Below the pieces are notes generated by a model. That model made no database searches. It was not told where the DNA came from and worked only from the letters and a program-made list of their open reading frames with translations. A stretch of 64,000 bases of DNA, taken from positions 116,393,314 through 116,457,313 of the forward strand of contig CM077160.1 in NCBI GenBank assembly GCA_039583875.1. The letters run 5' to 3'. Each line of letters opens with the position of its first letter. Within the stretch, counting starts at the first letter, position 1. Positions 1 through 12,253 of this stretch are shown piece by piece. Source of the DNA: Platanthera guangdongensis. Its lineage: Eukaryota; Streptophyta; Magnoliopsida; Asparagales; Orchidaceae. The position numbers were made by a program, and so were the translations under genes.

Positions 1-1363
1 TCACCACAACATGCATGTTATGACATTCTGCCAAAACCATTCAGAGGTACTAACCCCATAGCAAAATTGAGCATTTAGATCGACCCACCACTGTGGTGTA
101 GCAAGCCGGGTATGACCACAGCCCCCATTAGCATTGCCACCCATCGATCTCCCAAAATAACCAGGTAGAGGTCAGCCTTTTCCCGTGCTCAAATCGCCAA
201 TACCGCAGCTTGATGCCGATCGGCCTTCCCTCATGATCAGCCACAGCTTTTGACCGCTCTCGCAGATCAAATAGCACCCGCAACTCTCATACCACAAGGA
301 GCTTAACCAAAGCCTCCATTCATCCAGAAGCAACATCACATATCATTCATTCATCCAATACACAAAGCACATATCTCATATCGTCAAATGCACAGAGTCT
401 TCTCCGTTTTACCCATAATCATCACCAATCCAGACTATCCGTCCAGATGGTCTTCACACAGCATGCCTATACCGCACTGCACACTTCCGGCTCTAGATGC
501 AAACTTAACCAAGGAATCACTTATGAGATCCACCTCTTGGTGGAGGATTCCACGCACATGCATAAAGAAAGTACTTCGATGTCCAAGAAGGAGATTGTTA
601 CCCTTGAAGATCGCTTCGACACCATGAAGTAACCGAATGGAAGTCACCGCCTCGGCTTTGCCTTCACGAATCTGCTCTTAGATCTTCAGTCCGCACTCCA
701 CAGCTCCTCCAGCAGCTGCTTTTCCTTCCCTTGGCCTCTCGCTTTCTCTTTCTCTCTTGGAATGACAAGAAGAAGAAGGAGATGAGAATGAAGAGCTTTT
801 ATCCCATTTCCCGGCCTTATAATAGCAAGGAGAAAGCTAAGCCATCAGAACCCATAGGAAGAAATGAATAGCCACAAAATTTCCCTGAAAACAGCTCTTT
901 CGGGTATGACATGCCCTGTGACACGACCGCGCCACAAGCCGTGTACTTTAAGCGGTGCACAAACCGAATTATCCCGAAACAGGTCACGACCAAGGTACAC
1001 GCTCGTGACATGGGGCGTGTACTTGCACTCGACGATCGTCGAGCACATTTCGTTGACCAGATGGGGACACGCTGCCCAGACACGCCCGTGTCTGAGGGTA
1101 CACGCCCATGACATGGGGCGTGTTCCCTCTGTCGACCACTTTCGTCGACCAAAATATTCAAGTGTCGACAGGGGAGGACACGCCCTAGGTCACGCCCCAG
1201 ACACGCCCGTGACACAGGGCGTGTTCCTCCCGAACACTTCATCAAACTCATTTTCGTCGAACTCGCGATGGCTACGCACCAGAGCAGGACATGCCCTGGG
1301 ACACGCCCGTGTCCCAGGCTGTGTCACCCAAAAATTTCTCATTCTGAAAATTGGGCTGTTACA
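1..1363 (-). mobile_element. Chromovirus-like LTR, 5' part, window-truncated
   Basis: Read on the minus strand, the segment ending at 1363 begins TGTAACAGCCCAATTTTC, the usual start of Tekay/Del-type Ty3/gypsy LTRs; the next bases on the plus strand (GGAGA, 1364-1368) would be one target-site copy. The other LTR end lies outside the window. It contains a GGGCGTGT/ACACGCCC repeat block (about 900-1330). No long ORF in it resembles a known protein. The family call rests on the terminus only; orientation is inferred from that terminus. Confidence 0.55.
900..1330. repeat. ACACGCCC / GGGCGTGT inverted-repeat cluster
   Basis: Short blocks such as GACACGCCCGTGTC and GACATGGGGCGTGT recur about every 40-100 bp in both orientations, so neighbouring copies can pair. 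They lie in the U3 side of the minus-strand LTR. A related GGGCGTGAC cluster occurs in insertion X at 34510-34970. Confidence 0.7.
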
Positions 1364-2889
1364 GGAGATCTTAAAAGTCTGAGTGAGATCTTCGAGTCAT
1401 AAAGAAGATCTTCGAGTCCGAAATGAGTTTTTAGAGAAAATCTTTGAGCACCAGAGGAGAACTCTGAAGGATCTTTGAAGGAGTTGTTTCTCACGCGAAA
1501 GACAATCTGTCCTCAAATGAGGGCTCTTGTCTCCTTTTATAGCTTTTGACATGTGTGGTTTAGTAATTACGTCATCATAATGGGCGAATCACGTTCTTCG
1601 CTATGGGCCATAGTACTGATCGCCTTTTTTGCGAAATTGAGTCTTTTTTCCCCACGCAGTTTGGGCTGTTCGAACAGGACTGAAAATGATGGCGGCGGTG
1701 AACGCGAACAGTCCTGCAATCTTTATGGACACTGGAAGCAAATAAGGTAAATTGTCTTGCACGCCCAGAAGGAATGACGCATGCCCTCACACACAACATT
1801 GATATGAGTGTGTCGTGAGTACAGAGAAGTTAAGAGCATGTCATGAGTGCGTAGGCGTGGTGATCACGTAGGCGTTGTGAGCGCGCGGTGAGCGCGAAGA
1901 TGTCATGAGCTTGGACGCGTCTTGACCGTGTCGTGAGCACGGAGGCATCGCCAGCACGCCGTGAGTGAGGGAGGGTGACAGTCAAGGTGATGACGAGGTG
2001 GTGAGCTTCACATCGGCAATGGAGATGTTTGGCACCAACAATGGCGCTGAAGAAGGAAGGAGGAACGCTCGTAAATTAAATATCGTACTACCCCCGCGGT
2101 ATTCATCGCGCAAATTCCCATTGGGGAGTGCGCGACAATCCCCAGTTGGGGGAGTGCGTGATAGTTTGTTGTGCAACTCCCAAGTTTGGGAGTGCACACC
2201 ACTCCCTAATAGGGGAGCGCCGCCCCGGGGCGATGACCATGCTAGCGTCCTAATGGTGGGTTGACTTTGTCAGTGCCCCAGCACCCAATGAGGGCTGGTT
2301 TTGGGTGTCCTGTGCTTCAGTAGCCGCACAGGAGAATTTCCATGCGACATCTGCCGCTTGGGAGGATTCTCGCATGGCAGATGCTGCGCGATAATATTTT
2401 TGCATGACCATTACTACGCAGAAATAGCACGCGCAACCATTGTCATGCAGAAATGTCACAAATGGCATGTGCCGCGCAAAAAATCACGCGCAATAGTTCC
2501 GCACGGAAGTGTTCTATGTGGTCGCACCATGCGTTAATGCTCCGAGCGATAATATGCCGCGCGGAAATGCTTCTCGAAGCAATGTGCCATACGACGGCAT
2601 GCCTTGCCCACAAAACTTGCATAGTCCAGTGTCGGGTGCGGTGTCGGGGACAGTGCTTGCACGTATGGAGGGGGTCAGTTTGCTTATATATAGGCATTCT
2701 GATCGACATCCGTTTGGGAGACCAAACAGACTCGGAATCACGCGAGACCGGGCCTACCGAAATTGTACCGGCAAGTTGGGTGGTGGCGTAGTGAGAAGTC
2801 CATGGTTTGACTATTTTATTGATGAGACCAATTTTTATAATGTTTTCTGGACTCATCTGGGCTCATTTTCATCCTCAAACACTTAACTT
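1364..2889. other. Unassigned non-coding DNA with several short repeat blocks
   Basis: No gene seen. 1370-1470 repeats GATCTTCGAGTC; 1800-1960 repeats GTGAGCGCG/GTCATGAG-type words; 2100-2230 has GGGAGTGC words in loose inverted copies; 2380-2600 has GCGCGCAA-type words; a TATA-like TATATATAGG lies near 2685. This resembles the U3 of another old LTR, but I could not find both ends. Confidence 0.4.
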
Positions 2890-4525
2890 TTTATGAAAAT
2901 TCATTCCTTTTTCTGTCGAGCACGATTGACGTACAAAATGTATTTACTAACATGTTTTTGTGTGCGATTGCGAACTCTGTTTTTTGGGAGGTAAGCATTT
3001 GGTGCTCCTTGCCTCCTCACCCATCTTTTCCTTTTTATTTGCTATTGCATGTGCTTGTCAGTGGCTGGCATTGGACCCCTAGTAGTGGTTTTGGAGACTC
3101 AAGGGCAGAGCTCAATATGTTTACAAATTCTGCGCAATTTGCAAGCTCGTGCATTTTTCCTTTGCGCACGTATGTTTTTCCTTCACGTATGGTTTCTCCA
3201 ACCGTGCGCGGTCATTATGCTAAAATGAGCGGCCTGTCACTGCATATGTGTTTTGTTCACGCACGATTGTTTTCAACCATGCAAGAACAAAACACACGAG
3301 TTGCCTGTTTTGTATAAAAAATTACCATTTATATTAGTCGTGCTTTTCCTTCATGCACGGTTGATTTTAACTGTGCAAGAAGAAAATCGCACGAGCTGCT
3401 CTTTCACCGAAAAATGTGAGTTCTGACCTGGCCAGTGCATTTTTGTTCGCCCACGTTTGTTGCAACCATGCGTGTGGAAAAATAGCAAGGGCAGTCCCTT
3501 GACATGTGTGGAAATTTTACGTTAAATATCGCACGGTTTTGACCGCACAGTCGTGCGTTCAACTCTGTGAGTTCATTTTTTTTACAGATCGTTGTATTTA
3601 AACGCAGGAATTGCAGTAAATCTGGATCTTCAACCTATTTCGCGTTGTTCCACCCCTTTTTCTCCATGCATCGCCGCCCACCTTAGGGAGGAGCTTCGAA
3701 CTTCCTTCCTCCATCTCCAATCTGTTAGGGTTTCACCCTAGACCGCCTCCATCATCTCTAGCCTCCAAGGAGCGATTTGGTGCATTTCTTGTCGTATCTA
3801 GTGGAGCTTTTGCAAGAGACGTGGCCAAGGAGTGATTACCGGAGAAGATGGCTAAAGTAAGTGGAGGTGACAACCATATTGTAACCCAGACGTCAGTTGC
3901 AGAACGAGCAAGTATGTGGAGTGACGACCCATCGATTCTTTCCGTGAATCCTTGACGAGTTTTCGGCATTGGTTGTATTTTGCGCACTTATCTTCCTTGT
4001 AGTGATTCTCACTTTATTTTCTTTTGTTTTGGATGATGTACTCATGAACCCTTTTATTGTTAATGCTAAATTCTTGTCTTTAAATATCTTCATGGTTTAT
4101 TTATGTAGAGGTTGTGCCACCATTTCCATCCGCCATCCCATCTCATTGCGTGTTGTTTGGGTTGTCGCACGAGAAATTGCTAGTTGCATGCGTTGCGACG
4201 AGGTGGTTGCGACCATCAATTCAGTCGGTGATTTCATCCCATCTACGTCCCTACTCGTCCATCCGCCTAACGAAGCAGTGCATAGCGGCATGCATAGTTT
4301 CCATCCACCTTGCAATGCGGTGCCTGCGACCCTCAATAATTTAATTTTAGTTTTTGTTAAATGCACATCACCAAAACCAATTCAAAGCTATGTCTTCAAT
4401 CTTTATAATTAATTTTCTAAAAAATAGAATTACGCTCCCCAACCTGCATTCTTTTGAGATCGATACTCAAGGATCACTCCACATATCATATTACTTGTAT
4501 GACCGGTACACTTGCCATAATCACA
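2890..4525 (+). mobile_element. Athila/Tat-type gypsy LTR (left copy; 5' end uncertain)
   Basis: The 3' end is placed at 4525 because it is followed by TTAAG and a TTTTTGACGTCGTTGTCGGG primer-binding region, the arrangement known for Athila/Tat elements. The segment 3620-4525 is recognisably the same family as 59540-60423: both share a CCCAGACGT...TTG block, a CCGTGAATCCT block and a GCATAGCGGC block, in the same order. A TATTTAAA box is at 3595-3602. The left boundary is a guess. Confidence 0.6.
3185..3560. repeat. Imperfect hairpin repeats GCACGRTTG...CAACCRTGC
   Basis: At least four imperfect inverted repeats, about 22-28 nt each, occur near 3188, 3261, 3345 and 3448; the best is GCACGATTG, a 4-nt loop, then CAACCATGC. 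A looser GCACG-type copy is near 3533. They lie immediately upstream of the TATTTAAA box of this LTR. Confidence 0.65.
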
Positions 4526-4530
4526 TTAAG

Positions 4531-4552
4531 TTTTTGACGTCGTTGTCGGGGA
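4531..4552 (+). promoter_or_regulatory. Athila/Tat primer-binding region
   Basis: TTTTTGACGTCGTTGTCGGG follows the LTR end. The consensus in this lineage is TTTTTGGCGCCGTTGCCGGGGA; the changes here are mostly C-to-T or G-to-A, as expected for a methylated, decayed copy. Confidence 0.75.
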
Positions 4553-4629
4553 ATGCAAGCAACATGTTTTTCTTTGGGCAAGAAAATAGTTATAAGAATT
4601 TTTGTGTATTTGATTTCATTTTTGTTCTG

Positions 4630-5430
4630 TGAGTTTGTATGCAGGGGCATGTCCCTTGTGATATCGTTGATTTTGATCCTGATATAGAGCGAACGTTGCA
4701 CACGTGCCACCATCTCACTACTGAAATGGAAGGGAACCGAGTACATGTGAATGATCATAGGGGATAGGTTGAGCCTTAGGGTGGACATGCTTCCAATGAG
4801 CAGGATGTGATTCGTTTGAGGCCAAAGACGATGAGAAACTACACCACTCGCACTGTTGGGAGTGTGTACCAAGGATATGGCACGACGGTCAGCAATAACT
4901 AATTCCAGATCATGCCAGCCATCCTTTATATTATCCACAACAATGGCCAATTCCCTGATGTGCCAAGTGAAGTCCCCCATCTTCATTTGGCCGAGTTTCA
5001 AAATTTTGTGGTACCTTCCGTTATGTTGGGAGTTCTGAGGGCACCGTGAAGCTCAGGCTCTTTCCATTCTCTCTTTGCTATAAATTTAAAGCCTGGCTAC
5101 AGACCATTCCTCTTGATGCTGCAACAACATGGGTTGCCCTCTCTTCAAAGTCTTTATCAAAGTTTCACACGGTGGACAAGATCATGGGCATGTGCCACGA
5201 GATTCTATTTTTCGCCAAGCTGATCAGGAGAATCTATTTGATGTGTGGGAGAGATTCACAAATCTCTTGAGAAAATTCCCCCAGCATAAGTATCAACTGT
5301 AGAACCACATCGAAATCTTCTACATTGTGATCAAGCCTAATTACCGTGCAATGATCGATGCTGCAGCCAGAGGAACACTAACGGATCACAACCCTGAAGA
5401 TTCTTTTAGATTCAGTTAAATTTCACATAT
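4630..5430 (+). pseudogene. gag: Athila/Tat-type gag, N-terminal and central part, broken
   Basis: Conceptual reading in shifting frames gives motifs of the Athila/Tat capsid protein: a PHLHLAEFQNF segment (about 4970-5000), an LRLFPFSL segment (5046 onward), a TTWVAL block and, further on, a MIDAAARGTL block (about 5350). Several stops (for example the TAG in 4740-4790) and frameshifts break it, so no product is expected. It follows its PBS by about 80 bp. Reading continues at 7294-7521 after an inserted LTR. The family call is by motif recognition and is fairly secure; exact ends are not. Confidence 0.75.
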
Positions 5431-6142
5431 ACCAAGAGGACACCACTGATACCGTGTTAAAATTTGATATAGCGGAAGTCGGGAAACCAGGCGGAGGAAC
5501 ACTCAACTTATCCGAGCCCAAATAAAATAGATGCAAAATAGAAGAAAAAGAATCTTGTACTATAATAAACTTCTTTACAGCATGAAACATACATGGCGAG
5601 ACATGATTCGCCGATGTATCCAAAGGAAGTAGAACTAATACAAGGTAAAACTCAAACCGCGCGCACTCAAGTGTAACCGCCGGAACTACTGCTGTACTAC
5701 GGAGTACGCTCAACCCGCCTATTCGCCAGACCGCAACCAAGCCGAGCGGACTTCCTGTTATTCCAATGCAAGATCTACTTGTTGATCAGCATGCCGCCTA
5801 ATAGCAAGGTTGTCTAGCTGCCTGACCTCACAATCTGCTACGGCCGAACTAAACAGGCCGCCAGAAACGGACAGCTTATTGAACCGGGAAACTAGTTGCA
5901 GAAGAGAGACCGCCTAGCCGCAACCTGTGACCTGTTGTTAACCACTGGTTGCTATCTGTAGAGTCTGCACCGTCCTTAACTGCAGTCAGAACCAAGTCCC
6001 TGGCTTCCAATGCTATCCACACAACCTGCACAACACAACTGGTCAACCTCCTCAAACTGCGCGGATACAAAATCCAGTCCGCAGGAACTATTCGCGAGTT
6101 CACTTACTGTTCAATTGGATTATGATTGATGTGATAGATGGT

Positions 6143-6152
6143 CCTATTTATA
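6143..6152 (-). promoter_or_regulatory. TATA box of LTR F
   Basis: TATAAATAGG on the minus strand. It sets the orientation of the LTR and separates the repeat-rich U3 (right) from R-U5 (left). Confidence 0.6.
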
Positions 6153-6399
6153 GGAATGATGAGGAGTGTGGTCACCGCCCTAGCCAATAGGATAATCTCT
6201 ATCTCACAGCTAGCACCAAGTATATCCGCAAGCTGCAGATACACAACCACTCCGCCGCGACCTGCGTGATAGCCAGCTCCCTAAGTAGCATCACCAAGGA
6301 TGGATAGCCATCCAACTGCCTTGTTGCCAATGGCCAAGCCAGAACCAAGATAGCAACCCGCAGACACTGCAGAAACAACCTGTCTGCATATCAGCAAAC

Positions 6400-7090
6400 A
6401 CAGCCCCAGTCCGCATGAACTGCAGACATAATTCCAGTCCGCACACTCCGAGCCCGCAGCCATGGCACCAAGCTGACAACTGTCGGACTCAGCGGACACA
6501 TAATACATTCTTATTTCCCATGAGGACACCCCTCCAGTCTGCACGGCTTGCGGACACAGCTCCAGTCTGCATTCAACAAGATCACAAGTAATCATAAGAC
6601 AACTGTTGCCGAGCTTAGTAGACTGAGAAGCAATCTGTCCTTAACCGCATGATCTCCCCGAACTGAGCCAACATAAACTTGGTTCAGAACCAACCAAGTC
6701 CACACCACCAACCACAAGTGTCAGTCGCACTTACTGGCGGACACAGGCACCAGTCTGCCAATCCCGGCGAACTCCATCACCTGTCTGCTCTAACCGGCGA
6801 ACCGCTCGGCTACCACCTGTCGCTCCACCAGAGCTAGACCAAGGCACCTACCATGCCGATCTCCTAAGCTCCATTCCAATCAGCATCTTGCCGGACTCCG
6901 CGAATATAGAAGATATCCGCCCGGTTACCTTCTGGGGACAAACTTCCTGCTGAGCATAAGCCGGCCTGGCTGGCCACCACCTCTGTCTGCACAGACCGCA
7001 CGAACAGACCACCCATGCTGCCAAGAAACAAGCCGACTGCAAAAACTCTATCGACTTGGCTAACTGCAGTCCTGTCCGCATAGACCGCGC
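6400..7090. repeat. Dispersed CAGTCYGCA repeats in the U3 of LTR F
   Basis: Copies of AGTCCGCA or AGTCTGCA occur near 6409, 6440, 6535, 6563 and 6752, with CTGCAGAC/GTCTGC words near them that are partial reverse complements. Confidence 0.55.
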
Positions 7091-7293
7091 GGATAGGTGG
7101 CGGGAGTCGCCCAATCACCCACTTTGACTTCACCATTTTCAACATATTCTTGTAAGATACTGCCTTTCATAGCTCGTATTGGACTGCGGTAAGGAACACC
7201 ACAAGAGGAGCAAGGGGGCACTTTGAAGTCAACTCTAAGCCGCCATCTGCGCACTAAGAGGGAGTTGTATTTTTGAAGTGCCCCGCTCCTACG

Positions 7294-7521
7294 TCAGCAC
7301 CATTCATGACAATATCATGTCAAGGTAGCGGAAATCTCGGGCGTCACTCTCAGGAATTCTGTGCAGGTGAGCTTTTAATCAATTTCTCTAATATGAACTT
7401 TGATGAGTCTGTGAATTATACTAACAATCAGAATAGATCTGTTCCATTTTCAAATACTTACAATACAAGTGTGAGAAATCACCCCAACTTCTCTTGGAAC
7501 AAAAACACTATTGGGCAATGA
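7294..7521 (+). pseudogene. gag: Athila/Tat-type gag, C-terminal part
   Basis: An open reading stretch ends with FSNTYNTSVRNHPNFSW, matching the SNTYNPGWRNHPNFSW motif at the C-terminus of Athila/Tat gag. A GRHSQEFC stretch upstream resembles the decayed knuckle region. It continues the gag interrupted at about 5430 and is cut 3 bp later by the start of element C. Not functional. Confidence 0.75.
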
Positions 7522-7524
7522 TGG

Positions 7525-8395
7525 TGTTGGGTATTGTATCCACAATAATATAAATTTGTCTGAAGTCACCCTTGAACTAAGATGAATTAAGTTTGTATTT
7601 GATGTCATCTTTTAGTTGAGTTCTTGCAGGTTATTATTGTTAAGTGTAGACCAATGCCAGTTTACAATGAGTCACTAAACACAGAACCATGCAATGTAAT
7701 CCATCATTGTGTGATCCATGGTTTTGACTCATGTGTAACCTCTCTATTGTGATGCACTTCATTTTTAAGTACTAAAGAAATGGAAGAAATGAAGGGCAGT
7801 TGGATTCAACATAAAATAAAAGAAATTTTTCTTTAAAAAATTTCCCAAGTCTTTTTCTCGACAAATTGAAGACTGTTTCTCGATAAGTCTACTTCTATTT
7901 CTCGAGAAATAATTGATGTTCTCGAGAAACCACAAGACTTCTTGGAAAATTGTCAGAATATATACTAAGTGCTTTTCCCGAAAAATGCCCTTAAGAATTC
8001 TCTAGAAGCCAAGTTAGTTCTGGAGAAATGCAGAGCAGTTCTCGCGAAGTCGAAATATTTTCTCGAGAAGCTAAGTTTATTTCTAGAGAAATGAATTCCT
8101 TCTCGAGAAATCGGCATTCTACTTTACAGAATTTGAGTTAAGTTAATTTCTCGAGAAGTCATATTATTTCTCGAGAAAGAAATTCTTTTCTCGAGAAATC
8201 ATGTTTTTCTATAGAAATAAATTCTTCACTTCACGAATTTTGCGCTAAGTAAATTTTTCGAGAAGTCGTATTGTTTCACGAGAAATCAAATCGTTTCTCG
8301 AGAAATATTATCATTCTCGAAAAATCTGATACTTTACTTCAAAGAAATTTTCACCAAGTCTTCTCAAGAAGTCATGTCCTTTTCTCAAGAAAAAT
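7525..8395 (+). mobile_element. Sirevirus-like family C 5' LTR, left half
   Basis: Starts TGTTGGGTATTGTATCC, sharing its first 20 or so bases with family B but then diverging. It is interrupted at 8396 by element B and resumes at 14147; rejoined, the LTR would be about 1.8 kb. The 5 bp before it (GATGG, 7520-7524) would be one target-site copy; the other is not in the window. Confidence 0.8.
7855..8395. repeat. TTCTCGAGAA palindrome array (family C U3)
   Basis: The palindrome ATTTCTCGAGAAAT and one-base variants recur more than a dozen times, often 20-40 bp apart, and continue after element B at 14160-14190. The core CTCGAG has a central CpG. Variants with TCAAGA or TCTAGA look like CpG or point decay. 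Confidence 0.85.
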
Positions 8396-8653
8396 TGTTG
8401 GGTATTGTATCCACAATGTACCTGATTTGAAGAAGCCCCTGGACAAGCTAAGGTCAATAGACTATGTATTTGATAAAATCTTTCTAGTTGTGCTTGCAGT
8501 TTTTCCACGCTAAGTGCACACCAATGTCAGGGTGCAGTAGGTCAATATACACGGGTCTGCACGACGTAATCCCTCGTTGAGCAGATCAGTGTGTTGGCCA
8601 ACGTGTACTCTCTCTATTGGAGTGCACTTATTTTCAAGCACAGGGCTGTAAAC
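8396..8653 (+). mobile_element. Element B 5' LTR, first 258 bp
   Basis: Nearly identical to 12518-12775 of the 3' LTR up to GCTGTAAAC, where identity stops abruptly and minus-strand gag begins. This is the left inversion breakpoint. Confidence 0.85.
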
Positions 8654-10830
8654 AACCAACAATCCACGGCAAAGTGACCGACTTTGCCACAGCACCAACA
8701 GTCGAACCTGTTGTATCTCTTCCTAGGCTCCTGCCTTACCCTGGGAACGATGGGTACAGCTGGGGCCTTGGATCTGGAGGTGGAGGCCTCATGATGACGG
8801 AAGTCACATGACTTCGTCACCTTCTGTATAACCGGCTTGACTTTTGGTGCCTGCTTTCCATTATGGCCGCTAGAGAATGGACCATAATTTCCTATGTGGA
8901 TTTCCTCATAAGGTGCCTTGAAGGCACTCTCACCGAAGTTCCGGGGAAAGTTCCAACCGTCATACCGGCTCTTTGGCTTTGCAACCGAGGGCCAGAAATG
9001 ATGCCCAAATATTGACTCAAAGTCATGTTGGTTGCAAGGAAAGCCAGGCTTTCTGAACGCAACAGGACTAAGAGGAGCCTTACCCTTTTCATCAGCAGAG
9101 GCCTTCTTGGCGGCCTTATTCTTCCTCTAGTTCTTGTTTCTCCTAGATGAAGAACCAGATACCCCTTTATGCCCCAAGCCAGCTCCTTTGGCCTGAGCAG
9201 AGAAGGTATCAACGACTGGAAGAACTGTTTTTGGCATGGAGAAGCTCTTGACGATCTTCCTTTCTGCTGCAAGTAGTTCTTCCAACTTGTCGACTTCCTC
9301 CTGCTTAAGATCAAGGAGCTTAAGAGACTCTGAGTGCTTTGAAGTCAGGTCGAGGTGTTCCTGTCGGAGAGAGATCAAGCTGGTGACCTCTTCCCTTAGG
9401 GAAACACACTCGCCCTTAAGGAATTTTACTTCCTTTTTCTCAGCCTTCAATCTCTTTCGGCACTCCTCGAAGGTGTTGAGCAGAAGCTCATACTTCTCGA
9501 GGAGCTCAGCTTCGCGGGCCGAAGGGCTATCCTCAGGTTCATCATCCTGAGACTCAGGATCAGAGTCAGAGTCGGAAAGAGGTGTGTGAGCTTTTACCTT
9601 CCCAGTAAATGGGGGACATTCTCCTTCTGAGTCGGAGCGACCTACCAGCCCGAAGTAGGCTTCCTCATCATCACTGGAGTCTGAGGAATCAGACTCACTT
9701 AGTGTCTTTGGCCTTCTGGCGATGTAGCTCCGCTCCTTCTTCTTATCTCTGGAGGATTTGAGCTCCTCTCCTTTCCCTTTTTCTCTTTTGCTTTGATGGT
9801 AGTCGGCCACGACGTGTCCTGGCTTGTTGCATCCAAAGCAAATAATATCAGAAGAACGATGTTTGTTAGGTTTAGATGCATACCTGTCAGAAGAATAATT
9901 TTTCTTCTGATGCCTGGAGGAGGAGCTGTCTTTCTTTCTTTGATTCCTCATCTTGAGGAACTTCTTGAACTCTCGGGTGATGAGGGAGAAATCCTCCTCC
10001 GACAGCTCTGAGCCGGAGGAGCATGGTTCAGAGTCCTCCTCCGCTTCCTTATTCCTCGCGCGGTATGACATCGCACCCTTGCCCTTTCTGGAGTAACTGG
10101 CTTTTAGGGCCACAGTCTTTTCTTTTGCAGCAGCCTTCTCTGCTTCTTCCTCAGCTTTCCTGGTGTTCAGCTGAAGCTCATAGGACATCAGCTTCCCAAA
10201 CAGGATTTGTGGATCAGTTTCTGCTAGTCTGCCAAATTCTCTGATGGCGCAGATCTTTGTGTCCCATTCCTTAGTAAGGGACCTAAGGAATTTGTCATTG
10301 AGTTCACCATTGGTGAACACTCTTCCGTAGCCCTTGAGGGCGTTGACAATCTTTAGGAAGTTCTCGTATGTGACGCCGATCTCTTCCTTAGGCCCTTGCC
10401 TGAAGGCCTCATACTTCTGGTTCAGGAGGGATCTCCGATCATCCCTCACTTCATCTGTGCCCTCCATTAGGATGATCAGGCACTACCAGATATCCTGTGC
10501 TGTCCTGCAGTTGCTGAAGTTTTGCATCATAGAGTCATCAACTGCGCTGACCAGGATGTTTCTTGCCTTCATGTCAAGGCCCACTAGCACCATTTCGTCC
10601 TTGTCCATTTCAGAAAGTGTCTTCGGCACTTTCTTGGTAGGATCAATGGTGGAGACCTTAGTGGGGACATAAGGTCCCTCCAGCACGATCATGAACAGTC
10701 GAGGATCCACTGCTTCCATGTAGAACCGGATCCTTTCCTTCCAGATAGGAAAGTTGAGCCTGTTGCACACTGGAATCTTGCCGGAGTACTTGAGCCCGTC
10801 CATGGTAGATGTATGCCTCCTTGTTGACAC
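8654..10830 (-). pseudogene. gag: Sirevirus gag of element B
   Basis: One minus-strand reading frame of about 725 codons from ATG at 10828-10830, interrupted only by TAG at 10483-10485 and TAG at 9127-9129 and truncated at 8654. It starts with a UBN2-type gag domain (a LNFPIWKERIRFYMEA stretch), followed by an acidic/basic low-complexity region, a first CCHC knuckle with its last Cys changed (CFGCNKPGHVVADY), a long coiled-coil-like Glu/Lys/Leu region, and a second knuckle CWCCGKVGHFAVDC near 8665-8710. Gag forms the virus-like particle and the knuckles bind RNA. Two stops and the lost C-terminus make it non-functional as it stands. Confidence 0.85.
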
Positions 10831-10879
10831 TAGTGGCAGGATTCAACTCAAGGTATTAACCTTTTTGATGAGTAACCTG

Positions 10880-10891
10880 CCTCTGATACCA
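10880..10891 (-). promoter_or_regulatory. Element B primer-binding site
   Basis: TGGTATCAGAGG on the minus strand, two bases past the inverted LTR end. It is complementary to the 3' end of initiator tRNA-Met, as in most plant copia elements. Confidence 0.85.
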
Positions 10892-10893
10892 CT

Positions 10894-12233
10894 TGAAAGT
10901 CCACCTAGTGTCAGCTATGTGCACCTATGGGGGGGGGGGAATAGGTGACGAGTAGCGCTTTTGCGGAATTTACGAATGTACCTGCACAATAAAAATAAAA
11001 AGCACAGCACACAGAATACACAGGCAATTTATAGTGGTTCCCCGACTTGGGTACATCCACTTTCCCCCTTCGACCTATCTCCCCAACAAGGGACGACTCG
11101 GTCACTTCTCCAACGGGATTGAAATCCAATCCCTGCACTACCGGAAGGAACCCTTCCACACGTGAGAGTCAACACTCCCACAAAACGGGTTGCACCCAAC
11201 CCATACAACACGGAACAAAAGTTCCTTTACAACAAAAGTAAATATAGAATGTATACGAGATACAAACTTCTTTCGGAGACTACGGTGTTCCTCTTCGTTC
11301 GACGACGTGTTCGTGAAGTCAACGGAGAGTCTACAACCTTGGTCTCTCTTGGAGAGGATCTCCCTGGAACCGGCGGCGGCAACACGAGCGGCGGCTAGCT
11401 TCGGGATCGGCGGCTATGATGATGAGCGGCTGCTGAACTTGGAGATCCAAACTTCGTTGCGAAGCAAGCTAGGTCTACCAACGGTCACTCTAGGATCAGT
11501 CGTCTCGATCGATTCGGACGGGGGAGTTTTTCCCGGTCAACAATTCGAGAGACAAGAGATCTCCGGATAGACACGTGAGACTCAGAGCTTTGCTAAGCTT
11601 CTGTCGCCGGAGATCATGAAGGATTCTCGATTGTTGACGACGACCAACGTTCCCGAGCGCGACGGCGGCGGCGGAGAGGAATCGCGGTTTTAGGGTTACG
11701 TCGCGGCTCGGTTTCTTTCTGTGTAGGTATTCCGTTCAAAATACCCGTATATAAATATTGTAGTTAACTCCAATATGACCGTTTGTGGGACCCACAATAG
11801 AAATCCCCAAATCCCGGTCCAGAAATTTAACAGCGGCAGAATCCGGTTTAGGAAGTTCCAGAAAAACGCCAAGTCAAAATCGGTGAGAATCGAAAGTGAT
11901 TCTCGCCGAGTCGCCGAGAATCAAAGGTGATTCTCGACGATTCGGTGAGAATCAAAGATGATTCTCGTCGAATTTGCCTTGGTTGCACGCACTGCTTTAG
12001 GCCAGGTCGAGACGGCGAGAATCAACCAGTGATTCTCGTCGATTCGACGAGAATCACTAGTGATTCTCGCCGAATCGGCGAGAATCACTAAGTGATTCTC
12101 GTCGATTCTTACTTAGAAGCAGATGTGCTTGCTTAGAAGTTGCTGGATCGAGTTCGGCGAGAATCAACTTCTGATTCTCGACGAATCGGCGAGAATCCCA
12201 AGTGATTCTTGCCGAATCGGCGAGAATCACTGT
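10894..12233 (-). mobile_element. Element B 5' LTR remainder, inverted
   Basis: Reverse complement of the body of the 3' LTR at 12518-14146, from the GATTCTCG palindrome array to the LTR terminus. A short piece of LTR just after position 258 is missing. The right edge meets a 20-bp sequence at 12234-12253 that is repeated from 11758-11777. Confidence 0.85.
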
Positions 12234-12253
12234 AGTTAACTCCAATATGAGGG

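Larger units (their letters stand above)
5453..7293 (-). mobile_element. LTR of an unidentified minus-strand retrotransposon (F)
   Basis: This block interrupts the Athila/Tat gag. On the minus strand it carries a TATA box, a U3 rich in repeated CAGTCYGCA words, and an end ...TTTAACA directly followed by CGGTATCAGTGG, which looks like a tRNA-Met-type primer site. Only some 30 bp of internal sequence remain beyond that. The start TGACGTAGGAG at 7293 is my best guess. No protein-coding part is visible. Confidence 0.5.

Noticed and set aside
11190..11570. 126-codon ORF conserved at 13469-13849 on the other strand
   Set aside because: The two are inverted copies of the same LTR; identity is that of the LTR itself, and B' has a shifted version. 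No protein evidence.
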